64,000 bases of DNA from Atherinomorus stipes (GCA_023101725.1 JALJCO010012876.1:248001-312000); one strand, 5' to 3'; positions 10,201 to 22,624 are shown, numbered from the stretch's first letter. Numbers and translations are program-made. Notes: generated by a model from the letters alone, not told the origin.

Positions 10201-11573
10201 CATGGATCCTCTGGGAGGCTGGGACAGCTCTTGACACTGCACCACTGATGAGAAGAAGGCCAAACATAAATTAGACCTGACCCAACACTGATGATAAAGT
10301 TAAGCTGCTCAAAGCATCACTTTAGTTCACAGTGACATGATAAATGTAACATCTCTTCATTGCTGAGTTATTGCATTTGTAAAACATCTCCACCTACGTT
10401 CACATGTAGGAGGCGGCTCTGACCAGTTTCCAGTGGCAGTACATCTCACAGGTCTTGGTACACTAGGTTGGTATCCTTCCTCACAGGAATACTGGCATGA
10501 TGAGTCATAGAAGTATTCTCCATACTTATGAGTGCAACTCAGATTTCCCTTATCTGGGACGATCAACTCATCTGCTCTACACGTAACAACTGTAAAAAGA
10601 AAACACGAAACAATGAGATGCCAAGACCTGCAAGTTCAGCAGATGTAAACTTAATAAAAGGTTGTGTCTTACCTTGCTCACACCTCTCTCCATAAAACCC
10701 TGGAAAGCAGTCACACTTATGACTGTTGATGGTCTCGACACACTCTCCGTGGGCACATGAATCGTTCTTACAGGCAGCTGCCAAAGAATTTAATACATTA
10801 TATACTTAATTAATAATTACAACCAACTGTAAGACTGTAAAATCAGTAGATTGTCTATCATTTGTGATTTCAACTTTAAATTCTTACCTGTGTAACACAA
10901 AGCAGTCTTCTTCTTCGCACACCACTCATCATTCCATTTTCCTGCCTGGCTATTTTTGATGTACATCTCCACACAATCCTCAGATTTCCCTGTGGCTGTG
11001 ATCATGCCATTATTTGGTTCGTTCTTTGCCCAGTTGGTTGCCTCTTTTGTCAGAGCCTTGTTTGTCCCAACCCAGGTCCAGACGTTATTTATCTTGCGAA
11101 TCCCAATCCAGTAGTAGCCCTTTTTCTTGGGCAGCCAGCTGTTCAGGTGCTCAATCTCCTTCTGGTTTTGGATTGCGACCATGTCTGTGTAGTGCTCCCT
11201 GCACCAGGTTCTAGCTTCTGTCCAGTTCATACTCGTTTCTGAGTAGGAGTAGGACCAGCACTCTACACTTGTCCACATGCACAGCACTGAGGAGAGAGGA
11301 CAGAGATGCATAAGATGATTGCTGCAGTAAGGATCATTTGTACAGTTTGATTTATGCCTGTATTGAATTTACATACTTGTATAAAGTGAGAGCAAGCGAA
11401 TCCATGACACATGGATCTTACATCCACCAGCCTGAATCAATTCAAAGATGAATTCCTGGAAATATATATTAAAAAACATCAAAATGTTAATTGAAAAAGG
11501 TCAATACCTTAGTATCCATCAATATCAAGTCAAAACTAAGCAGATGTGCATTTCGCACTCCAACACTCACCAT
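7220..11573 (-). CDS. selp-like: Selectin A (P/E-selectin-like), nine CCP domains
   Basis: Vascular or leukocyte adhesion receptor; selectins bind sialyl-Lewis-type glycans in a Ca-dependent way and mediate rolling. Exons (minus): ATG 11573–11571, 11455–11377, lectin 11286–10888, EGF 10777–10673, CCP1 10589–10398, CCP2 10244–10053, CCP3 9944–9756, CCP4 9664–9479, CCP5 9268–9080, CCP6 8889–8701, CCP7 8505–8317, CCP8 8127–7939, CCP9 7809–7630, TM 7514–7388, tail 7286–7220; 824 aa. The start codon is the last three bases of exon 1. The lectin keeps YYWIGIRK, the Ca ligands NEPNN and WND, and starts WSYSYSE; the loop after NEPNN is about five residues longer than in mammals, and position 97 is N, not R. 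The EGF reads [23 protein letters not shown] is [10 protein letters not shown]…LLISLWIL; the tail ends [10 protein letters not shown]. Nine CCPs equals human P-selectin, but the CCP5–8 expansion is local, so orthology to SELP against SELE is unsettled. Confidence 0.93.
7939..9664 (-). repeat. Tandem array of ~380-bp CCP exon+intron units in selectin A
   Basis: Exon starts at 9664, 9268, 8889, 8505 and 8127 are spaced 396, 379, 384 and 378 bp. Exons CCP5–CCP8 are each exactly 189 nt and encode nearly the same domain ([10 protein letters not shown] at the front, [18 protein letters not shown] at the back). The introns between them are also alike, for example the shared block around AACAATCTATAAAATATAAA at 8,200, 8,963 and about 9,337. 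The repeat therefore arose by recent DNA-level duplication of exon plus intron. Confidence 0.85.
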
Positions 11574-11681
11574 TCCAAGTGTTATATATGAAGAGCCTCA
11601 AAAGACTTGTAGTATTTTAGACTGAGTGCCTCTGTGTGCAAGAAGAAAACGATACTGAGTTTTATGTGCTGAGCATCTTCC

Positions 11682-11688
11682 TTTTATA
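11682..11688 (-). promoter_or_regulatory. TATA box of selectin A
   Basis: TATAAAA on the minus strand, about 110 bp upstream of the exon 1 donor, with the equivalent box at 22737–22743 for selectin B. It predicts a start site near 11,655. Confidence 0.7.
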
Positions 11689-11727
11689 CACATCAGTGGT
11701 CCAGGTTTCCTGGAAAGATTTGCTGCT

Positions 11728-11737
11728 GGAATTTCCC
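11728..11737 (-). promoter_or_regulatory. NF-kB-type site, selectin A promoter
   Basis: GGGAAATTCC on the minus strand matches the kB consensus GGGRNWYYCC and lies 40 bp upstream of the TATA box. The same ten bases are conserved at 22803–22812 before selectin B. NF-kB sites in this position drive cytokine induction of mammalian E-selectin. Confidence 0.65.
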
Positions 11738-11817
11738 ATCCCACATCCCCTCCTCTACTTCCACAGAAGACTTTAAAGCTTGCTCTCATTTTATCTAAGG
11801 AAAAAAAGAGCATTGTC

Positions 11818-11825
11818 TGACATCA
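11818..11825 (+). promoter_or_regulatory. ATF/CRE-like TGACATCA site, selectin A promoter
   Basis: TGACATCA, the core of the ATF element in the human E-selectin promoter, is found here about 160 bp upstream of the predicted start, distal to the kB site as in human. Selectin B has a degenerate version near 22,895 (TGACAACA). Confidence 0.45.
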
Positions 11826-11829
11826 TTTG

Positions 11830-14390
11830 GTTATTGTTATCATTTTTATTATAGTGTTTAATCCCAACTTTATGAGCAACAAGGCAAAAAGAATTAAAAA
11901 TTAGGAATAAATCAATTTGCAACTGATAATTATATTGTATAAAACATATCAAACAGAAAAGTCTTGTCCTTGCCAATAAATGAAGATATTTATAACATAT
12001 TTATTGTGAACAAGATTTTAAACTTGTGCAAGTTTTCATAAAAACATAGACTAGTATTACAGTAGGTAGATATAAGATGCGATGTGTTTGAATTGTTTGC
12101 ACTACACTAATAAATCATTTAGTTTTCTCTATGAATAATAGCAACGGTGGGATAGATAACTTAAATACCTCTATGCAAAGTAATTTTCAAAATCATTTAA
12201 AGAAATATTTTCAAAAAAGAAAATAAAAAGACAGGTTTTGAGACTGTGCAAGTTTAATTGATATAACTGTATGTTTACGCCAAAAAGACAGATTAAATTG
12301 CAAAGCTTTAAAATCCTCTTATCTGGTGAATATATATATATATATGAATCTGAGGGGAATTTGAGAGCACTAAAGTCCCTCGTCAGTTTCGATAGTTTGT
12401 TAAGAAGTGAACACAAATAACTTAAACTTTGGCAACACTGAGTTGTTTAAAATGAATTCAGATAAATTTTACTTTCAACTTCCTGACTCTGTCTGATGAT
12501 TCATTTATGCCACTTGCTATCCGGGCTTGCCATGAGACAATGGTTTTCACATGTGTCCAGTATGATGGTGGGACTATTCAAAGAAGCAATGTGGAGAAGG
12601 AGTTTTCATGAGTGTCATGGGACAGGAAGGTGTAATAATGCACAAGCAGGCGCCTGCTTTTCTTTTCAAACTAACAGTTCATATCCTTCCTCTTTGGCTC
12701 AGATCACTGAACAGCAGCCACAACTCCTTGACATCTTGCAACCTCCACCTCTTACCCATAAAAACAATATAACCTCTCTAATTTTCTAGTAAGCAGAGCA
12801 TCAATTACAAGAACTACAATTAAATACATGTTTACGCATTTATTAGTTGTCGTTATTACTCATCATATTACATAAAACCATTCACCGTTAAAATGCCTTA
12901 TCTTACCATTGAGTAAAGTTATAAATGACATCTTATTTCTTGAATATCAATCATTAAAAGCTGTGCAGTAGCCTGTGATACCTTTATTCTGTACTATACT
13001 GATTATTCTGTTTTTCAGTGGCAGTTGGCTAAATAACAGAAAAATTTTTGTCCATTGTTTTTTTTTACACTTTTTTTTTTAAAGTTAAGAAAGTGGAAAT
13101 ATTCAGTACTTTGTGTATGGAGAGAAAAGCAGTTGATGTTGTTTGTGTGTGTAATGCTGGGCTTACACCAAACGATTTTCACAAACGTAACTAAAAAAAA
13201 AAGTTCTGGCACATCCAATCTTTAATCTGATCAATGCATCTGATCAGAGTTTGGATAGGGCTATCGTCTCCTGGTGAGATGATTATGTGAATTTGTGTGC
13301 CATCACCATAGTTATGGCAACATATTTGTTGTTTTTTTCATTATTTGAGCAAGTGGGAGCATTTACATGTTAAGCTTTGTCATTAATTACCTCAGTGCTA
13401 AGATGTAGCCAGAAACCCTGACTGGTAGACATCATCAAAAAAGTTGTTTAGTGTCATAAAGTTGTGTAATTGTTGAAAGTTGTCCATGTTGAATGTTTTC
13501 GACAATGGCTAAGGGAGGTTTTAAGTCGGCCTATAACTGATCATGAGTGACGAGTCCAAGTTGTTCTCTTTCAGGAGTGACTTGATGACAGCTGTTTTTA
13601 GGGTCTGAAGGAAGAGCCATGAAAGTAGAGACATACTGTATTTACAATCTGTAAGATATCTGAGGCCATGCATCAGGGTGCATGGCCTCAGATTGAAAAA
13701 CCCTGTTGGGAGGGTGTCAAGTCACCAGGAGGTGGATTTGATATGGCTAATGATCTCATCCACATTGTTTGGATGAATAGGAGAAAAGTGTGTCCTGTTA
13801 TCTATTTCTCCTCTAAATGGACAGAGTGTTGACATATGTCCTGCCCTGACATGGAAGCACTGATTTTCTGACTTATGTCTGTAAAGACAGAAACAGACTC
13901 ATTACAGGCCCGGTTCGATAGAAGTTCCTGGCTTCCTTTTTTTTGGGGGGGGGGGGGGGGGGGGGTGTTTCTGACTTGTCCTGTCCAGCATTGTAGCAAG
14001 CAGAATGATGATCTGGCTGCTCTGTTGTGTTGAGCAGATTTGCTTTGTCAGGGTGAGCTTTGTTCATGTTCAAAAAGGCATATATGCAGACAAATCATTA
14101 AATATGTGTGCATAAATCCTTTCATATGCACAGACAAATTGAACTTATACACAGAGATCAGTTGACAAGTGCTCAAAGGGGTTTTGACGCTATTTTACTG
14201 CTTATGGTATAGCCTCACAGCTTTGTGCATGCATTGAGCTAGTGGAAAGCTGGGTTATTTGAATTTTCTTTGGATTTTCTTCCAAATGGATGTATGTATG
14301 TATGTATGTATGTATGGGCGGACGTTCTGTCATCTGCTGAAATATTCTGATGGTGCAGAAACAATCACCTCATCTTGAAATAAAACAAAA
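11830..14390. other. Spacer upstream of selectin A
   Basis: 11,830–12,790 is a diverged duplicate of 22,860–23,680 upstream of selectin B (shared stretch near AAAAACAATATAA), so the segmental duplication included about 1 kb of 5' flank. A poly-G run lies at 13945–13965 and a (TGTA)n microsatellite at 14289–14316. No gene is supported. Confidence 0.5.
14289..14316 (+). repeat. (TGTA)n microsatellite
   Basis: About seven uninterrupted tetranucleotide units. Confidence 0.9.
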
Positions 14391-14394
14391 AAAG

Positions 14395-14925
14395 AAAGAG
14401 AGATGATTGTTGACTTCAGGAGGAACATGAGTAAGCAGAGTACTAATAACATCCTGGGAGATGAGGTGGAAGTAGTGGAGGAATTCTAATACCTTGGAGA
14501 TCAGCTGAGCCTGAACTACAGACTAGACTGAAAATACAACACAGAAGCATCTACATGAAAGGACAGAGCAGACTCTTGTTCTTAAGGAGGCTGAGCTCAG
14601 TCAGTGTCTGCACCAACATGTTGTGTATCTGTTATATGTCTGTTATGGAACGTGCAATCAGCTTTGCAGTATCTACTGGTCTGGAGCAGCAGCATCAGAG
14701 CCAGAGACTAATTAAAAAAGCTGAAAAAAATGATCAAGAACGCTGGTTCTGTGTTGGGTAGAACTTCAGAGTTGCTGGAGCTGACTGGACAGAGAAAAAT
14801 GCTGCACAAGTTGTTGAAAATCATGGACTATTCTTCATATTCTTTCTGCAACAAAGCGAGGAAACAATACAGCTGCTTGGAAAGAGGCAAGTATGCTGCA
14901 AGATGGGTATAAAAGATCATTCCAG
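14395..14925 (+). mobile_element. Non-LTR retrotransposon 3' remnant (CR1/L2-like RT C-terminus)
   Basis: Plus-strand frames give the familiar C-terminal reverse-transcriptase region of fish CR1/L2-type LINEs in pieces: IVDFRRN near 14,405, YLGDQLSLNYRLD-like near 14,492, GQSRLLFLRRLSSVSVC at 14,561, and LIKKAE…AGSVLG at 14,711–14,760. Stops and frameshifts break it. The assignment is by remembered motif order and the exact family is uncertain. Confidence 0.7.
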
Positions 14926-14953
14926 GCTCCAGATAAAAGACATCACAGTAAGT

Positions 14954-15002
14954 TGATAATGATGACGATGATGATGATGATGATAATGATGATGATGATG
15001 AT
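14954..15002 (+). repeat. (GATGAT)n microsatellite
   Basis: Nearly pure GAT/ATG trinucleotide tract. Confidence 0.9.
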
Positions 15003-16150
15003 TTTTTTCTAAAAACAGAAGAAAAAAAAACTAGAAATTTTTTATTTCCTACTGAATAAGAATCAAGTATCTGTCATTTGATTTAATTTAATGTAAACAC
15101 ACACTACTTACAAAAAAGAGATATTTGGCTTTTTGTATGATATGAGATTCTCCCTAAAAAAAAACCACTAAGTTTTACAGGTAAACTTCAATAAATTCTC
15201 CTAAACCTTTGAATACACATGAGCAACTGTCCAATTTTTAAGTATTTTCTGCATAACATGTTTTCTGACAAGGTAATTAACTGAGTAAAAAAAATATTGA
15301 GTGAACTTTAAAAAGTAAGACCAACAGCAAAGCTTTTTTGAGTAACCTCAGCTAAGGGGTTCATGTTGTTGGATCCTAAATTTAGATGGTAACTCAAAGT
15401 AACTGTTACATTTAACAAAGTTAGGATAGCTATTCAGGCCTACTTGAGTTTTTGAGCTGAAACAACTCATGTTTCTAAGTTGAAACTATTATTGAAAAAG
15501 TTGAGGCAATTCAAGCTCACAAGTTTCCTCAACTTAATTTCATGAGTTTAATAAAAGTCTCAAATCCCAGAGAAAGCCATTCATGGCACATCCCTGCAGG
15601 AAATCTGAGGCTTGAGCAAGGAACATTCTTGCTGTGAGGCAACAGGGATAACCACAAACTTCTTAACTAGAAGTAGTTGAAAAAATAGTGAAAACTTTAA
15701 AAAGCAATTTTAAATAAACACAACACCAAAAAACATCACATTGTGTCAACCTACATTGGGAGTGTAAATCTAAATCTAAATATTAAGTTGAACAAACTTG
15801 AGAGGACCATTCAGATTTATTCATACAGTCAAGTTAAGACAACTTGTGAACATAAGTTATCTAAACTTTTACGGAAACATTTTCAACTTAAAGACCCACT
15901 ACAGGACTTCTGCAGATTTTCTCAGTGATGCTGCCCCTATGGACGGCTAATTGGACATCCATCTTGCCTCCTACCTGCACTGTGAGCTCCAGCCAGTACA
16001 AGTCAGTCTTTTCTTGACCGCTTTCTTATCTTTTGCTTTTTCCCTTTCCCCCCTCTTTTCCTCCAATAATGTCGACTTGCATTTTTATTTGCATAATCAG
16101 CGACGGTACGCATTCAAAACAGCCTGTATGTATATAACTGCTTGCTAGCA
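15003..16150. other. AT-rich spacer, no gene recognised
   Basis: Contains repeated short blocks such as AAGTTGAAAC and CAAGTTAAGACAACTTG that look like a degraded dispersed repeat. Short open frames at 15,743 and 15,951 show no domain. Confidence 0.35.
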
Positions 16151-16330
16151 TATGTAAGTAAGTAAGTAAAATGTATTTATAAAGTGCTTTTCACAGATAA
16201 AAATCACAAAGTGCTGTACATAAAGAATAATTGGTACAATGAAATAACATAACATATTAAAAGAACATATAACAGGAACATAAAATAATAGAATAAAATC
16301 CAGTCAATCACCATCAAATCAACCAAAAGC
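16151..16330. repeat. Dispersed fish repeat (AAAGTGCTTTTCACAG type)
   Basis: Begins with GTAAGTAAGTAAGTAAA, then the TTTATAAAGTGCTTTTCACAG and AAGTGCTGTACATAAA motifs. A related motif set (GTATAGCAC…AAAGTGCTTTACATAAAA) is seen at 39,180–39,250. It is commonly scattered in teleost genomes; family name not assigned. Confidence 0.5.
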
Positions 16331-16396
16331 CTTCCTAAATAAAAACCTCTTCAGCAGTTTTTTTAAAGTTTCCACATATGATGTTACCTGACTCCA

Positions 16397-16428
16397 CCAG
16401 ATGGATTTGCTCCCGCAGATCCATCTGG
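16397..16428. repeat. Short perfect-arm hairpin
   Basis: CCAGATGGAT at 16397–16406 is matched by ATCCATCTGG at 16419–16428 with a 12-base centre that pairs further (TTGC/GCAG). The following 450 bp are unusually CpG-rich for this region and end near the Tc1 insertion at 16,928; probably part of an unrecognised DNA element. Confidence 0.5.
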
Positions 16429-16927
16429 GAATCATCCGTTAGAGTAGTTTTGGGACGGGGCGAAAATACTGGTTTGCTGAATTGATAAGCCCAAATCAAC
16501 CAATCAGATCAACGAAGCTTACGACGTACTAATAGAGCGACGACGAAAACACCACCACAAGCCAGGCTACTCTTGCTGCTGCTGGCAATGGCTCGTTAGC
16601 TCAGCAAACAAGAAACATGTCGGCAGTACAGTAATTCCGATAAAACTTGAGCGATAGCCACGCTGACGCTAGTTTCATCCTCTGAAGCCGCCATGTTGTT
16701 TAGACTGAACTGTCGCTTCTCGTTGCGTCACACCTCAGCCCGCCTCAAAGCCAACGCTGATTGGACGTTTTCTTGCATAAGCATAAGCTGCATAAGCATA
16801 AGCAACCTTGCATAAGCAGTTTTTTTGGTGAACTGCTCCAAATTCTCTTCAACGGAAAGTAGCCAGACTGATCTGCAAGTGAAAACCTGAAGCTCGCGAG
16901 ATCAGGATGGTCTCACGATTCTACGTA

Positions 16928-18396
<1,469 letters not shown>

Positions 18397-18511
18397 ACTA
18401 ATAAATGATCATTAATGCTGTATGATGTGGTGGGAACAGCAAAACTCAACTGTGGCGTCCCAGAAGACACGTATTGAAGTTGCAATGATGATTCCACTTT
18501 AAATGCAATGC

Positions 18512-18816
18512 CTACAGATCTGGGCATGAAAAAGTTCCTCCTTTTTCTGCCAGAAGTGGTGCTCTAATAGTGCACCACTACTGCACTATCACTGGCTGTA
18601 CAATTTGTCCTGCAAATACGGCATTACGTACGGTGTCCAAACTCGGTGTGTGGAAACAACCTTGTTCCGGGCATTCATTTATGCTCTGAAATAATTTCCC
18701 CTGGGCACACAGGCGTTTCTCTGTGCGTTTGAATTAGCAGACAAGTCGCTGGTAAGTGACTGGTAAGTGGCTGGTAGTCGGCTGAAAGGGGAACTTTTTC
18801 ATGCCCAGATCTGTAG
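18512..18816. mobile_element. Short MITE with 27-bp terminal inverted repeats
   Basis: 18512–18538 (CTACAGATCTGGGCATG…) is an exact inverse of 18790–18816 (…CATGCCCAGATCTGTAG). It is 305 bp with no coding capacity. A TA next to CAGATCTGGG at each end would fit a Tc1/mariner-type target, but this is inference. Confidence 0.75.
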
Positions 18817-18839
18817 AAGCTATACACTAAGCACAAAAA

Positions 18840-19465
18840 GGGAGGCAGAGGACAAGTGAGCATCAGAGCTACTATCCAAGATTAAACATCCAAGCTCCAT
18901 GGAAACATCAGGAAGATGGTCTCAAGGGATGAAGCACTGGTTAATGTCTCAGGTAGTGGAAACTGACTGAAGGAGTTGGAAGAACCATCATTGGAGGAAT
19001 ATACTGGCAGATAGCTGAAGTGCTAGATATGAGCAAGTCCTACCAATGGCTAGAAAGGGCTGGACTGAAGGATAGCACAGAGGCACTGACCATGGCAGCA
19101 CAGGAGGAAGCCTTGAGCACCAGAGCAAGTGAGGCCCAGAGCTACCACACTATAGGCAGGATCCCAGGTGCAGGCTGTGCAAAGAGGCCTCTGTCCAGCA
19201 CACAACAGCAGGGTGTAAGAAACTGTCAGGAAAAGAATAAAATGGAACGCCATAACCAACTAGGCATAGTATACAGAAACATCTGTAAAGAATAAGGATG
19301 GGAGACCTTTTGGCCAACATGGACAATACCCCCCTAGGTGGTGAAGAATGAGAGAGCCAAGATCCTGTGGGATTTCCCAAAGCATACTGACAGAATGGGA
19401 ATGGCCAACCAACTGGACATTGTAATGTTGGATAAACAGCAGAGGAAGCTGTTGTGATCAATGTA
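18840..19465 (+). mobile_element. Non-LTR retrotransposon C-terminal remnant
   Basis: The plus strand encodes AGLKDSTEALTMAAQEEALSTR (19,056–19,124), then YHT…DPRCRLCKEA in a shifted frame, MERHNQLGIVYRNIC at 19,242, and further shifted pieces up to about 19,460. This order is the C-terminal region seen in endonuclease-bearing fish LINEs of the R2/R4-like type. Several frameshifts show that it is dead. Confidence 0.65.
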
Positions 19466-19504
19466 GCCTGCTTGTTTTTTTATGTTCTTACATGTTCAAG
19501 TGGA

Positions 19505-19865
19505 CTTTTTGCAGATAATTAAGATAAAAACACAGCATTGTGCAGCTACCTTTATCCCTTAGGTACTGTGATATGTACTTCTGGTCCGGTGAAAATGCTG
19601 ACTCATGTAACATATTTCTAGCCTCATGAAAATGCTGACACACAGTACACTGACATCTCCAAAAATAATGTTGATGATCTGTAAAACAGATTATCTAAGT
19701 TATGGGTCTCTTCCTTCCTTGCATGCTTTTCAGTGTAAACCTTCTGCTCTGTGGTGACCTTTATAATGGATGGATGGCATACATAAACATTAGATCTGGG
19801 CTGTTTTAGAAATACTTCCTCCCAGATACTGAAAAGAGACACAACTACTTGCAGTATGAGGGAAA
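19505..19865. repeat. Duplicated 3' flank of the selectin genes (copy next to B)
   Basis: Matches 6,425–6,680 closely (for example ACAGTACACTGACATCTC and CCTTCTGCTCTGTGGTGACC), marking the end of the duplicated segment containing selectin B. Confidence 0.7.
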
Positions 19866-20008
19866 AGTGTGGAAATAGGTATCATGTAAGAGTTGATGAG
19901 TGAAGCATCCTGATTGTCTTAACCTTATTTGAAGCTTTGCGCTTAATGCATATCAAAAGTTGTGATGCTGCAGCATGAATGATGAGAAATTGAAATGAAA
20001 AATGACCC

Positions 20009-20014
20009 TTTATT
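20009..20014 (-). terminator. Polyadenylation signal of selectin B
   Basis: AATAAA on the minus strand, 445 bp past the stop, in the same sequence context as the signal of selectin A at 6868–6873. Confidence 0.55.
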
Positions 20015-20458
20015 CAACAGTCTTTATTATTTCACATAAACAACATATTTGATCAAAAACAGATCTAGATGAGTCTCAAAAATTTAAAGATTAATCTTCA
20101 AAAAAGGTAAGCACTGCTTGACATGCAAAAGGAGAAAACTATGAAATAAAGTGCACATAAATACTGTTATCAGTTTAGTGAAATTCATCACAGCTTTTCA
20201 GAGATATTGTCATCCACCCATTACTTTATACAACATTTACAATCAAATGACGTGAGTCATCTTTCCAGCATGTTAATGAAGAGTTAGAACAATATGTTCA
20301 ATGTAAAACTCCCACAGGGAGGAAATCTAGAAATTAACAGTATTCCACAGCAATCATAGAAAATTCTACATATACATATCTGATTAAAATGAGGAATCTT
20401 CTATTTTCTATACGAGATTTTTTTTTTGCTGTTTTTTATAGACCTGTGGATGTTTCAT

Positions 20459-22624
20459 TTACAGCAAACCTATGTCAGAGTTGTTGCTGTAAAGCAAAAA
20501 AGAAAAAAAGAGAGATCATGAGTATTACATCTACAAACTTTAAAAATCAAATGTTTGACTTGGGAGAAATTGTTGCTTATCTTACCTGCTCAAGTCCAAC
20601 TTGGTTGCTTTCCTCAGTCGCTTCAACACCCACATACTGATTAGCAGACCAGAGCCTACAGCAGAGCCCCCTGCTGCCACACTTGCAGTAATTATATTAT
20701 TAGATAAAACAGCTGTGGAAAAATTATGAGATTAGCTTTTTCAAACAAAATTATATTTTGTTCTCTATTTGGTATTTCCTGTTTCTTTTTTTTTTTTTTT
20801 TTACCTTGACAGGTGGGGTTTTTTCCAGACCAGCTGCCATGATGATCACAGGTCAGCAGTTCGTGTCCATCTAATGCGTAGTCTTGATCACATGTGAAGG
20901 AGCACTGCGAGTTAAAAACTGGCTCATGTTTCGAGCAAGTCATGTTTCCATTTTCAGGAGCCTCAAGCTGCAGGCATCTTATAGCTGTTAGAAAGGACAG
21001 TGAGACATCACAAATTCTCAAAAGCATCTTAGTTTAGCAAGAAAAACACAAAATATTTTGCCTTACGGATGCAAGATGGCTGTGAGGCATTCCAGCTTCC
21101 TGATGATTCACACTGCAGAGTGTTGGACAGGGAATCATTCAGCTCATATCCTTGATCACAAGTGAAGACACAAGTAGAGCGGTAGCTGGAATGGCCCAAA
21201 GGATCAGAGCACTCCATGGATCCTCTGGGAGGCTGGGACAGCTCTTGACACTGCACCACTGATGAGAAGAAGGCAAAACATAAATTAGACCTGACCCAAC
21301 ACTGATGATAAAGTTAAGCTGCTCAAAGCATCACTTTAGTTCACAGTGACATGATAAATGTAACATCTCTTCATTGCTGAGTTATTGCATTTGTAAAACA
21401 TCTCCACCTACGTTCACATGTAGGAGGCGGCTCTGACCAGTTTCCAGTGGCAGTACATCTCACAGGTCTTGGTACACTAGGTTGGTATCCTTCCTCACAG
21501 GAATACTGGCATGATGAGTCATAGAAGTATTCTCCATACTTATGAGTGCAACTTAGATTTCCCTTATCTGGGACGATCAACTCATCTGCTCTACACGTAA
21601 CAACTGTAAAAAGAAAACACGAAACAATGAGATGCCAAGTCCTGCAAGTTCAGCAGATGTAAACTTAGTAAAAGGTTGTGTCTTACCTTGCTCACACCTC
21701 TCTCCATAAAACCCTGGAAAGCAGTCACACTTATGACTGTTGATGGTCTCGACACACTCTCCGTGGGGACATGAGTCGTTCTTACAGGCAGCTGCCGAAG
21801 AATTTAATATATTCATATATTTTGTTAAGTAGAAATTAAATTAATTGATGATTATAAGTAATTATAATATTTTAAAATCAGTAGATTATCTGATAATTAA
21901 TAATGACATTAACTAAAATTTCTTACCTGAGTAACACAAAGCAGTCTTCCTCTTTGAACACCACTCATCATTCCATTTTCCTGCCTCGTCTATTCTTTTG
22001 ATGTACATCTCCACACAATCCTCAGCTTTGCCTAAGGTTTTCCCATTTATGCCATTATTTGGTTCGTTCTTTGCCCAGTTGGTTGCCTCTTTTGTCAGAG
22101 TCTTGTTGGTCCCAACCCAGGTCCAGACATTATCTATCTTGCGGATCCCAATCCAGTAGTAGCCCTTTTTCTGGGGGAGCCAGCTGTTCAGGTGCTCAAT
22201 CTCCTTCTGGTTTTGGATTGCGACCATGTCTGAGTAGTGCTTCCTGCACCAGGTTCTCGCTTCAGTCCAGTTCATCCTCGTTTCTGAGTAGGAGTAGGAC
22301 CAGCACTCTACACTTGTCCACATGCACAGCACTGAGGAGAGAGGACAGAGATGCATAAGATGATTGCTCAGTAAGGATCATTTGTACAGTTTGACTTATG
22401 TCTATATTGGATTTACATACTTGTGTAAAGAAAGGACAAGCAGATCCATGAGACAAGGATCTTACATCCACCGGCCTGAATTAATCCAAAGATGAATTCC
22501 TGCAAATATAGATAGAAATAGAAAATTAAAAGGTAAATTGAAAAAGACCAATACCTTAGTATCCATCAATATTGAACCAAAAATGAACATATGTGCGTTC
22601 AAATGACACTTCACCACTCACCAT
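20459..22624 (-). CDS. Selectin B, three CCP domains, short tail
   Basis: A second Ca-dependent adhesion lectin, paralogue of selectin A. Exons (minus): ATG 22624–22622, 22499–22421, lectin 22331–21927, EGF 21791–21687, CCP1 21603–21412, CCP2 21258–21067, CCP3 20984–20805, TM 20712–20586, tail 20486–20459; 436 aa, phases consistent throughout. Lectin ligands NEPNN and WND are intact, and R97 of the glycan site is kept (CVEMYIKR), unlike A. EGF and CCP1–2 are nearly identical to A, and its CCP3 corresponds to A's CCP9. TM is followed by RLRK and a tail of about ten residues ending SDIGLL before TAA, whereas A reads through into VYKNSS. Domain count lies between L-selectin (two CCPs) and longer selectins; a one-to-one mammalian orthologue is not assigned. 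Confidence 0.92.

Noticed and set aside
11284..11311. Start of selectin A at the in-frame ATG just upstream of the lectin exon
   Set aside because: That ATG lies in the polypyrimidine/acceptor stretch of the intron (…CTCTCCTCAG). The spliced model from 11573 joins in phase and gives a signal peptide, and the same layout is found in selectin B.
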